Source: Haematococcus lacustris
Lineage: Eukaryota > Chlorophyta > Chlorophyceae > Chlamydomonadales > Haematococcaceae
DNA: 64,000 nucleotides
Assembly: GCA_030144725.1 (NCBI GenBank)
Contig: JASKMD010000028.1
Coordinates: forward strand, 2,432,473 to 2,496,472
Direction: 5' to 3'
Shown one piece after another: positions 22,601-34,600 of the stretch. The stretch's first letter is position 1; each line of letters begins with the position of its first letter. The position numbers were made by a program, and so were the translations under genes. Under the pieces are notes generated by a model. That model was not told the DNA's origin. It searched no databases and was given only the letters and a program-made list of their open reading frames with translations.

Positions 22601-25600
22601 CCACCCCTCGCCACACCAGAGCCACCCGAGCCTCTCTTAGACCTCCAAACACCCTCTCCCCTTACCCCGACCCAGCTACCTCCTCAGCCTGGGAAGAGCG
22701 CCTGAGGCAAGCCACCAAACACCTCCACCGTCTCAACGGCCTCCCCCTCTCTACCATGGGCAAGGGCATCGCCTCCTCCACCTATGCCCTTAGCACCTTC
22801 CTCTACCACGCCGAATTCTCGGGCCTACCACCTACTCTCCCTACCTTCACCCATACCCTGTACCACCTTGTGGTCAAGAACCTCCCTTACCCCCTTGCCA
22901 TAGGCCGTCCTGCTGACGGAGGTTTTGGCCTCCTACCTCTAAGAGAACATATCCAGGCTCGGCACGCCGCCATGGCTACACGGCTTCTACACCACCTCAT
23001 CAATGACCACGCCTACTCCACCCTTCCCTCCCCGTCCCCGTCCCCGTCCCCCCCACCAGTCAATCCCACCCTTCACCCCCCACCCTTTACCCGCCCTACA
23101 CCTACCCGCCCCTTCCTCTCTTTTATCCGTACCTTCCTCTCCAATCTCTACCACACCCTTCACTCCCTCTTCTCCCGTTTTTTCACCCCCCTTCTCTCCT
23201 CCAGCCTACCACCTAGCCCCTCCCGAGACAGCCCCTCCCACCCTACCCAGCCTTCTCATACCAACCCCAACACCCTCCCCCCTTCACCAACCCCCCCAAC
23301 CCCCTCTCAATCATCCCCTTCATGGATCCCCCTAGCAGCCACCCTCCTCACCCACGCCTGTCCCTCTCTCCACCCTGCTCATACCCTCCTTCTCTCTACC
23401 CAAGCCACCGTCCCTGACATTTCTCGAGGCATCATAGGCCTCCCTGCACTCCACCAACCCCACCTACTCCCCCAAGGCATCTTTACCCTCATGTGCCAAG
23501 CCCTCCAAGCCCTCGGCCCTTTATCCCTTCCCGCTACCTCTCACAACCAACCCCTCCCAGTTACACCAGTCCCCCTCCAACACCTTACCTCCCTCTCTTG
23601 GTCCTCACCCACCACCTCTGCCCCTCGGGTCTTCCCCACCCTCATTGGGACCCCTGTGAGGGTCTTCACCTCCATGCTCACTCCCCACATCACCTCTGCC
23701 CGCAAGCAGGCCCACATCTCTTACATCAACCAAGCTCTTTCCACACCTCACCCACCTACCTCTCGAGCGCTAGCCCTTCAAGCTTTCACTGCCAACCTTA
23801 ACAAAGCCTGGAAGATTCCTTGCTCCAACCTCCTTAAAGAGACCCTTTGGCGTTTGAGCATCAATGCCATCCCTGGGAGCCGCATCACCCCCTGGTCTTG
23901 CCCTTGCGACCCCTCTCACCATCCCCGTCACAGCCGCCAACACAGCTTCTGGAGTTGCCCCATCGCCGTTACCATTAGACAACAGCTCTCCCTCAGCCTC
24001 GGCACCCAAGTTCACCAATCCTCCCTTTGGTGCCTCATCCCCCCCACCCCTACCTTCCCTCCTTCCCTCTGGAGCCTGGTTTGCATGGCTGCCCTTGATG
24101 CGATGGACTTTGGCCGTCGCCGTCTTTGGGCTCTCACCCATCACCCCACCACTCAAGCGACCGCTCCTACCACCCTTTCCCCCATTTCTGCAGCCAGCCA
24201 GCTTGCTATCTCTACCTTTTGGCTTCACCTACAAGACTTCACCCTAGCCCATCCCAACCCTCCTGGCTGGAACCTCCCCCATCCCCATCCCTTCATCTCT
24301 ACTCAAGACGGATCCCTTAGTGTCACTTTCCCGGTTACTCCTCCTAGTCCCTCAGACCCTTAACGTGTTTCACTCCCCTCTCCTTCCTAGCCCTCCTAGC
24401 TTTTGCGTCCTTACCAGCCCTCCAACCTTTTGCGCCCCTTGCTCCTCCGCTTCTCTGACTTCTCCGCTTCTCGAGGTCTCTCACACGCTCCCTTTAGCTC
24501 CCTTCCCCTTCCTTCTCTGAGTTCTTTCTCTCCTAGGTAGTTCCCCTTCTTTTTCCCTTTCTCTCTGTTCTCTCCTTAGTCTTTTACCTTTGGAGGTTGG
24601 CTTGTATCCACCCGAGCCCTACCTCCATAGTGTAACAACTACTACTACTACCTTGTCCTGCGTTTACGCCGAGGGACTAGCAGAGGGACTGGATTCGGTA
24701 CGAGAATCATAGTAGACTGCAAGTAGCGTGTGCAACGGGTGATGTCGCTGGCACGATCTCGCTGGCATGATGACACGATGGCACAAACTCCTTCTGGGCT
24801 GGTGAGATAGGTGCAGGCACACACTCACACATACTCACACATTGCAGGCACATGGACAGCCCACCTGCACTGTGAGCATTTGTCGCAGTAGCAACCACCT
24901 GTTGCATGGCACCATCTTCGCTTGGCTGGCATGGAAATCCCATGCTTTCATCTGCGTGGGTGCGATGTCAAAGTCACTGCCCCAGGTGCCGGGCTGTGTC
25001 AGGCTTTCTGGCCAGCTGCCAGTGGGTGAGGGGCAGGTGGTGAGGGCCAGGCAGGGCACCGCCCAGACCTCCTCCCAGCTCTTGGCATCCTTATACTCCT
25101 GTGGTAAGACCAGGCACATGTCGCAAAGTCCACTATGTGTTCAATGAGCTTTTAAGACAGGTACATGAATACAACATACCGTACTATCTCTTTCCCGACC
25201 CAAATAAAACATTGTTTTGAGGATGTGGGTGTGCTTGTACATATTCTGGACAGCTATCCCTTGCATACCATGTCAATCCTCCGTGATTCACACACTTCTT
25301 GCTCAGGTCATCAAGTCAAGCCACCCGCACTGTCCAAAGGCACTGTCACGATGCAACAAGTCACCGTCAGGACTATGCACTAGATAGGGCACTGAACCTG
25401 CCCCATGAAGTCATGGTGCTCTTGTGGCTGCTCGCAGTGTTGAAATAACTCTTCATCCTCCCCTAAACACTCAAACTTGCCATTGCAGTCACCCCATGCC
25501 GCAGCCTTGGCCAAGGTAAGCACCCCAGTAGCTGACTTGGTGTGGTTAGCCTCCCGAGCTGCTGCCCGAGCTTGGCCAGCCACCCCGGCTGCTGCCCCAG

Positions 25601-28600
25601 CCTCAACAGCCACCCCAAAAACTGACTTTGTGCAGCCAGCCACCCCGGTTGAAATCCTGCCAACAACCCACCCCTCGCTGCTGGCACTGCTATCGTCGCT
25701 ATTGGGGTCATGGCAGGTCATTGCTCGCTGCTTGTGTCATTGCTGGGTCTTAGCGACTGGGTCATAGCGACTGGGTCATTGCTGGGTCATATTTGAGGTA
25801 TAGGGAAAAATATAGGCGTCAATATTTTTCCATAACTCGGGTCAGTTTACCAAGGCCGCAAAGTGCTAGCAGCCAGATCCGCGTGTTCCGCAAGTGAGGC
25901 GCAATCGCAAGTGTGCTAGTTGCATGTATGGCTTGCACGTTGCAACTTGCAAGTCGCGAGTTATTCAAAAACAACTTCCTACCGCTACTGATGCAACCTC
26001 AACGTAGCCATGCGACGCTACGCGATAGCTTATCGAACATATTGCCAGGCTGGCATGTCTACTTATAAGTGCCAGGCTGGCATGTTGACTAGAAGCTACG
26101 TCTTTCGTCGTTTTTCAGGTCGGAGTAAGCCGCTTAGGAGAGGGATGAGGTTATAGGCTAGTTGAGGCAGTTAATATGTGTCGACCGGCAACGCATAATG
26201 GTCGAGCGGCAAAGCATAATGGTCGAGCGGCAACGCATAATGGTCGAGCGGCAAAGTGCACTTTTTGATAATGGTCGAGCGGCAATTGATAATTGTCGAG
26301 CGGCAAAGTACGATTCTCGCAACTAGTGTCGGGAAGCGTTTATAGAGCGGCTGTGTTGAGAAGGGTTGGTGGAAGCGTTGATCAACGGGATATACGGTGT
26401 TGGTCAACGGGGGATGGGGGCGGTTACGGGATTGGGGAACCTCAAATATACTAGATAACCGCCTTGACCTCGCGCATTATGCGAACTAATGGTCTCGTCC
26501 TCGGCTCTGCTACCATACATCCCTCGGCTGCGCCTCGGGATGTATGTCCGCGCCACCTCGGCCTCGGCCATTATTTTCGCATAATGCTCTCGGACCGCCA
26601 ATTATCTACTACATAGCGACTGGCTCATTTGGGTCATTGCTGGGTCAAAACACTATGCATATTAATTGTTTGACCACTTCGCGATTCAGTAAAAAATCAC
26701 ATTGTTTACTCGTTCGCGACTTCGCGAGGCTTCGCGAGTGTGCTAATTGCATGTATTGAGGCGAGGCGAGGCGAGGCGAGAAAAACAATTCGCGGACGCG
26801 AATCGAAAGAGAGAGTACGGTAAGTAATGAAAACCGACAGGTCGAGATATCTTGCTTATCTGATATCGTTCCCATCAATCATACAGATGCGTACTCTTCA
26901 GTTATCAACCTCGCATCATAGCAAGGCACCCTGTTCTGCAGTAATGGCAGGAATGGGTCAGCATGAGTATGAGCATGGGCATGAGCATGGGCAGGTCAAG
27001 CAGACAACAGGCTGAGCTGACACATGGTGGTCATAATTTCTCTACTGTAGGTTACACAACACACCTCAATGTGTGCATCCCGCAGCCGCAAGTGAGCCTG
27101 CCGGTTCAGCACCTGGTCCAGCTCCTGCAGGGAGTGCGGCTCCCTCATCACCCCGTACACCAGCATCACCAGCGTGGTCTTCAGGGACAGGCTGAGGCAA
27201 GGCGCGCTGGGGAGAGCCAGCAGGGCAAGAAGGGCCTGCAACAGCGGCCAGCAGGCAGCTTTCAGGCCTGTTCAGCCCAGCCCACCACCAGCTCACCATC
27301 ACAAGCAGAAGACCATGAACATTAGACCAAAAAAGAACAAGAGAATATCAGCTGCTGCGCAATGTTTTTGCCAAGGTGGCAACAGCTGCTGTATATCTAT
27401 ATCTATATATAAGATGCAGCGCTGAAGCATCCATAGCCAGCTGCACGGCCCATCTTCAACAACCCACCTTTGCTACACCCTGGGCAGGGGCGTAGCCGGC
27501 TCCTTGCAGCATCCCCAGCATGTAAGCAAGCTGAGGGGCCGTCAGAAGCTCAGGCGTGAGGGCGATGTCCGCACACACATGGCCCACCAGGGCGTCTACC
27601 ACTGAGACCCAGCCTGCTGGCCAGGCCTGACCGGACAGCAGCTGCGCCTGGACCTGGTCCCTGAGGCCTGGAGGCCAGGCTGCAAGCTGCGCTGCGCTGC
27701 TCCGCTCCCTGCCACCCTCCTCCAGCTCAGCAGCCCTGGCAGCCGCCTCCAGGTGCTGCTGGACCTGGTAGTCTGTGGTGGGGGCTGTGGGCTGGGTGGC
27801 GGCAGGTGGGACAGGCGCCACGCTGAGGGGGTTGTCTGGTGCATGCCGCTGCAGCAGTGGAGGGGCCAGCAGGCCTACCCCGCACATTGCTTCCAGCACC
27901 TACAACCAGATTCCACATTATTTCATGCATTTTGAATGCGTATGCAAGATTGTTCAGTGCATACGGCAAAGCAAATGCAAGTGAAGCGGAGTTGCAAGTA
28001 GCGGAGTTGCGGAGTTGCAAGTAAGCACAAAAACACTAGCATACATAGAACCACACTAATAGGCAAGGCTCTGTCACCACCCGCCTAAAGTAGCCAGCCT
28101 ACATAACAAGGCCTTGTTAAACTGTTAAACCTTGCAAGGCCCTGTCACCACCAGCGCCCACCAGATCTGCCCTTCCCCAATGCAGTGCAATGCAGTAGAT
28201 AATAAGGTTGACAAGGGTTGGCTGCCGGCATGTGTTGCGTACCCACCAGACAAACAACCGCGGCACCAAGGGTTTGGGGCTGGCCTTGCTGGGCTGTGCC
28301 GCTGAGCCCACTGTGGCTGCCAGGTTGCTGGAGGCTGAGGGCAAGCTGCACAGCGCAGCTCATGACCTGGCCCATCATGAGACACCTCAGCGCCTGCACA
28401 GCCTCTGGCTCAGCGCCCAGGGGGCTGAGGGCAGCAGCCCAGTCCTGATCCTGGCCTGGCTGCGGTGTGGGGGCTAGCAGCCGGAGCATGAGCACTGTGG
28501 TGAGTAGGAAGCCAATTGAGCTGCCAATGTCCTCCCTGGCTGCGTAGTGGTGCATCGCACCGTCCTGCCAGGCCAGGGGCAGGAGGGTGGACACAGTGGC

Positions 28601-31600
28601 AATGGCCTGCTGCAAGTTCAGGGCCTGCGGGCTGGAGGCCTTGGCTGTATTCTTGGTAATGACACCGTTGCTGCTGCTCTTGCTGCTAATGTGCCTGTCG
28701 GGGGTTCTGCGTGCAGCAGCTGGTCCTGGCTTGATGCTGCCACCAGCGGCCCGCAGCTCCTCAGTGAGAGCCTGGGTCAGCTGGTCCAGTGCACCTGACA
28801 GCAACAGCAACTCCAGCACCTGCAATATATCAGGTCAGCCAGGCAATGGTAGGTCAGCCAGGCAATGGTAGGTGGCAGCAGTTATGCTCGCAGTCGAGTC
28901 AGGCCTGATGGTTTGATTAGGCAATGGGATATTCGGATGATGACAGGCCAGGGCTATTATCAGCCGGGTGCTTCAGCAAGCCACTCCCGGACGGACAGAG
29001 CAGGGCCAGTTGCGCAGTCGGATGCCTATGGATATGGAAATAGATGCCTGGATGAAACAACCCAAGTATGTTTATCAGTATCAGTCAAGGCTATTGGAAA
29101 CTGCGGCCCCTATGATGCACACATGTGGGCTTGTGCTGCACAAAACAGAGCAAGTGTGGGCAGCTGTGACACAGGGCAGGACCAGGAGGAGCAAGTCAAC
29201 ACACACATACACGCACCTGTGTGCTGGCGCTGAATGCCGAGTCTTGGCTGCATGCTGTGGCCAGCTGCATGCACCACTGTCCTGGTGGCGCCTGCTGGGC
29301 ATCATCAGCCCATTGTAGCCCCCTGGGCTCAAGAAAGGGGTGCTGGGCGTTATCAGCGTACCATGCATGGCAGACCTGGGGTGGCAGAGGCAGCAGTGGT
29401 ACTCATTACGTACTGCAAGGCATGGAGCACAGACCCAGCGACCAGCTACCACATACTTTGCCTCGTCAAGACTCGTCAAGATTGCCAGCTACCATTTTTA
29501 GTGCACATTTGCAAGCACTTTCTGGGCTTGTACCAGTTGGCAGTTTGGCAGTGGCAGGGTCATTTGTGTGACGCAGACGAGGACTGCACGCACCTGGGTC
29601 AAGCGCTGGTGCAGCTGGAAGAGCTCAGCTTGGTGGTCAGTATTGCTAGCTGCTTGCAGTTTGGCCAGCTGCTGCAAGTCCAGGACTGCAGCCAGCTGCT
29701 TGCCAGGGATGGGGCCAGGCCAGGCCACACAGCCTGCACTGCTGGGTAGGTCAAGCGGAACATCCTGTGTGGCTGCCTGGTGCTGCTCCTGGCTGCCACC
29801 AGCTTGGCTAGCTGGCAGGGTCAGGGTCAGGGCATGGGCCCACCCCAAGGCCTGCAGTTGCTGGTGCAGTGCGCTGTGGCTAGAGCTGCCAACGGCTGCA
29901 GTGGTGCTAGCTACCATGTCAGCCTTCTCAATGTGCAGAGTCAAGGCAAAGTCCCTTAGCCACTGTAGGGCACATCTCAAGGCCATGATGACTTGAGGTT
30001 GCAGCTGCAGGATGCCAGTTTGATGTGTAGCCTGGGTCAGTGGTGAGGTGTCTCGCCCACCTGCCTCCTCAGAGGCAAGCTGCCTTGGCAGTGTCAGGCT
30101 ATCAGACTGGCCTGATACTTCTGTGCTAGGTAAGCCGCCTGGAGCTGTTGCTTGAGCCAGATGCTTCCCTGGCTGACCTGAAGCTGATGCCGCCAGGGAA
30201 TCAGAGGTGACGAAGGCTGCACAAGTGCACAGCGCCAGGCAGGTGGGCAGGTCCAGGTTGGCAGCCTGGACAGCTCCCACCTCGACTGGTGCTCCACTGA
30301 TAGCGGTGTAGCCATGCAAGCATTGAAGGACCACTGGTTGCAGCTGCAGCTTGACCTCGCGCCAACACCAGCCTGGGCTGGATGGTTCATCTTGCACCCT
30401 GACCAGGGGCAGGTAGGTGACCAGTGCAGACAGCTGATGCAGGCCACCTGCAGGGCACGGGGCAACACACACCCAGGGTTCTACACTGCGCTCGGGCTAC
30501 CTCAGCTTATGAATCACTAGTGAATCAGCTTATGAATTACTAGTGAATCAGCTTATGAATTACTAGTGAATCAGCTTATGAATTACTAGTGAATCAGCTT
30601 ATGAATTACTAGTGAATCAATTGGCAGTGGACGTGGGCATGAAATATTTGACAGTGGTACAACTCAGAACCCAGAACCCATAAGATCATGGACGGGGTTT
30701 GCCCATGCTAGACAGAGTCGAAAATGCTGGAGTCACAAAACGCTGCCTAGGTATGTGCTAAACCTCAGCGGGGGTGTTGAGGACAGCGGGGGTTGAACCT
30801 GCACCCACCTGCGTCGAGGCTTGATGTCTCAGTAAGTTTCTGAGCCAGGTCAGTGACTTGTTGCCTCCGCGTCCTGGCTTGCAGCACCAAGCGCAGGTCT
30901 ATCACAAACTCCAGCGTCGTCACAGCTTGTCCAAGGTCCTGCCAGCAGTGCAAGCATTCATCTCTATCATCGCAGCATAATGAGCCGCTGCTGGGATGAA
31001 GCTTGTGGAGTGGTGAAGGCATGCAGCAAAATAACCTCACTGCTACCACACACACTCTCCTCACCTTTCTGGCCCTGCCCACATACGCCTCCATGAAGCT
31101 CATTGGCAGCTCTCCTTCCAGTGGCTGAGCCACTGAGCGCACGTACTGCTCCACAGCAGCCATGTCTGCATCCAGCACCTTGCCCTGCTCCAGCTGTGCC
31201 GCCAGCACACCCAAGCTGTCCTTCACAACGGCGACCAGGGGCTTGGGCCAGGCAGCACTCAGCCCCAAAGTCAGGGGAGCCACAGTGATGGCTGTATCCA
31301 GTGCCACATGAGCCACCTGCAGAGCGCTGGGAGGGGAGAGGCATTCAAAACCATCTGCTGCACCCGCACCCAGGGAAGGGACACTGCTATCCTCCCCCTC
31401 CTCCCCTTCCTCCTCACTGCTGCTTGCATCATGGGCTATTAATCGCAAGGCCACCTCTACCTTGCTGGCTGCATTACTGCTGTCAGGGCTCCTGTTCATT
31501 GCTGGTGGTGCCTGTGCTAACTGTTGCACGTTCATTGCCTGTGCCCAGCGCACAAACCACACACTGTCTGGTGTGAGTGCAGCCAAGGCCTGGCTTTTTA

Positions 31601-34600
31601 CTAGCCCCACACTGTAATCTGCCACGGCCATAAGCACCTGGCTGGACCCTAGCTGTGCAGCATTGGGGCTGCAGAGCATTGCCTGCAGTGCCTGAGACAC
31701 CAGCAGCAGCTCCGCCCTAGGCAGCGCCAGCAGGAGGTCTGGTTTGGTCTTGTGGCAGGGGAGCCACGCCTTTGCTAGCAGCCGTGCTGTCTGAGCAATG
31801 CTGTCAGCCTGCTGCCCTGCACTGCCTTGGTGAGCACGCTGTGGGTCAGCCAGGGCAGCATACAAGCCCGCCAGGCCCAGCGCAAGGTCAACCGGGTTGG
31901 CTGCCGCCATGCCTTCCAGGCTCTGCCTCAGCACCTTGGCTGCCATGTCCACCAGCAGCAGGCTGGGCGTGTGGCCCAGCAGGTGGAGCGACACAAGGCA
32001 GCGCGCTAGCAGCGGGGCGGACATGGATGGCACCAGGCTGGTGGCCACCTGCTCAAACTCCTGCATGATGAGCCAGGCAGCGACCAACAACATCTCAAAG
32101 ACCTTATACATTTACCAGCTCAGCCAGCCAGCGCAGGTGTGCATGTGTGCGCAGGTGCGGTGTGGCAGTGTGCAGGCCTTGCCCTCTTGCTTTGGCTGCC
32201 TTATGTCTATGCATTATTTCTATGAATGAAACATGAAACAATGAAGATTTCTATGAATGAAACATGAAACAATGAAGTTGGAGGCCTCGGGATTCGGGGA
32301 GGAAGACTACGGTACACCTCAGATATAACACAGTACAATACAACACAATACAATACAATACAACACGATACAACACGATCACGAATACAATAATCCCTTT
32401 GCCTAATTGAGAGGCAAGCGAAGGTGTGCGTGTAGTGTTGCATCATGGTGTCGTAGTGTTGAATCCTACCCTGCTCTTGTAGCCAGGCCCTCACCTTGAG
32501 CCATGCCAGTGGGGGCTTGACCTCCAGCTTCCTTAAAGCAAAGACTGTCTTGGCCAGCAGGTCCGGCACCAGCACCAGGTGCTTCACGTGGCGGCGCTCG
32601 AGGCAGGTGAAGGCTAGACCCAGACCCAGGCGGCGGGCAGTGCTGCAGATGTCTGCCTCCTGCCCCTGCCCCACCCCACCCCTTGCCTGGTCCACCCCTC
32701 CCTGTGCTGCTGTTGGTGGCACTGACCCCTCCCCAGACTGTGTCTGGCCATGTGCTGGGTTGAGCAGCCGCAGTCCAGTGCTGGTGAAAGCTGGCAGGCA
32801 GTCCAGGGCGGTGGCAATGCACTGGCTGAGGCTGGCTTCACCAGCTATGTCCTCAGGTGGCTTGAGCAGCAGCCTGAGCTCCACTGCTGCCAGGAGCTTG
32901 GCAGACCAGGCATGGGAAGCTGGCGCTCTGCTGGTGTGCTGCACCAGCTGCAGCAGGCGCACCAGTGTGCTGGGACTGCAGCCAGGGGCCACACAGCAGG
33001 ACACACCAGGCTGCACAGTAGGCTTGCACCAGACGTGCACCGCCCTACAGACCCAAAAAGCGAGCTAGAGACCCAGCTAACTAGAGCTCTACAGACCCAA
33101 ACCCTTTACACACCGCACCACACCGCACCTGCATGTCTCCAGCGTTGTGTTGTTGACTTGGGCAGCCAGCGGAGCCAGCATCTGGTAGGGTTACAGACCC
33201 AAACCCTTCACAAACCGCACCACACCTCACCTGCATGTCTTTAGTATTGCATTGTTGGTGTGGTCAGCCAGCGGAGCCAGCATTTGGTACAGGAATGCGT
33301 CCGGCAGCTGTGCCTGCAGGTCCAGGGCCAAGCAGCTCAGCAGCCAGGAGCGGTCCTCAGCGCCCAGGGAGTCCATGTCTGGCAGCCAGGGCTGCACCTG
33401 TGCTTGAACTGCCTCCAACCAGTCCTGCAAGCAAGCAGAGCAAAAAAGTGCAGGCAGAAACTCGTGACTAAACCTTGCAGACTCTCTTGGCGCCACAGGG
33501 GCCAGGCGCCATCACCTAAACCCAGCGAGGTCCTGCAAGTATCCCTCATGGCTCGAGGTGCCAGGCTAGGTGAGGGGGTGAGGTGAGGTGGCTACACATG
33601 GCTTACTGAGCCCACCTGGGGTCTGGGGGGTCTTAAGCTGCCCACAGTGTCGTACAGCACCCCTGGCCTGCGGCTGAGCTTGAGGTCAGTGCGGGGCGCA
33701 GTCACCAGGCCAGCCACCGCACCCATGAATGAGGCCACCTCCTCCCCCTCGCACCTGCCACACAAGTGCTATGTCTGGATGGTTGTACAGGCCAATGTGC
33801 AGCAATAGTAAGGCAGGTGGCTGGGTAGTGAGCTGAGTAGGGTGGTCATGGCACTGCTGTCGGAGCCTGTCATGTGAGGATAGAGGACATGAGGATGATG
33901 TTGTTGGTATGGCTGCTAGGCTTGATTTTTAACTTCATTATGACAACATAGGGCCATGCATCAACAAAGATCCTGTCCTCAGGAGGATTACTCACAACTT
34001 GCCTTGCTTCATGAGCAGACAATGGTTTGGACCTAGTCTGAACAGTGCCGGGCACTAAGCTGGGCAGAGTGGGCTCACCTCTCCACCGCTCTGAGGCTGG
34101 CCACCATGACCCGGTCATACATGAGGGAGGCGCCGCCCCACCCTGACGCGGCCATGCCCTGGAGCAGCAGCACTAGGTCACTGACTTCCACCTCCCACGC
34201 CAACACCTCATAGCCTACTTGCACAACCAACACGCACAGGCACATACACATATAGGCAAGCGAGTGGACAGGTGCTGGCACTGAGTGTATCACAGGCAGC
34301 TTGGTGAAGCTGTTCCTAGCTGCAACACACACCTCACAGACTGCACAGATGACAGTATTGCAAGCAGCATTTCAAGCGATCCATCACCACCCCAAGCGGA
34401 CAGGTGTTGGCAGTTGATGCATCGCAGGCAGCAGCCAGCACCCACCACCACAGGCAGTGTTCAGCGCATCACTCACTGGGCATGCAGATGTCCACCAGCA
34501 CCACCTCTTTAGGAAAGGACCCGCTGCGCATCATGGGCAGCAGCACCTGCAGGCGGCAACATAGTGGGGTCAGACGACTAGGAGGATGGAGGCTTGAGGA

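Larger units (their letters stand above)
25796..26620. mobile_element. Palindrome-rich insert flanked by direct repeats
   Basis: The segment is bracketed by similar direct repeats (AGCGACTGGGTCAT.. at 25,755-25,795 and 26,615-26,650). It contains a block CCATAACTCGGGTCAGTTTA (25,831) that recurs at 53,812 and inverted at 6,515. It also holds the 21-bp tandem array at 26,180 and the nested palindrome at 26,474. No coding frame was recognised. It lies in the intron 25,099-27,064 of the giant gene. Confidence 0.5.

Noticed and set aside
26180..26310. CRISPR array
   Set aside because: Units are contiguous 21-mers without unique spacers, in a eukaryotic intron.
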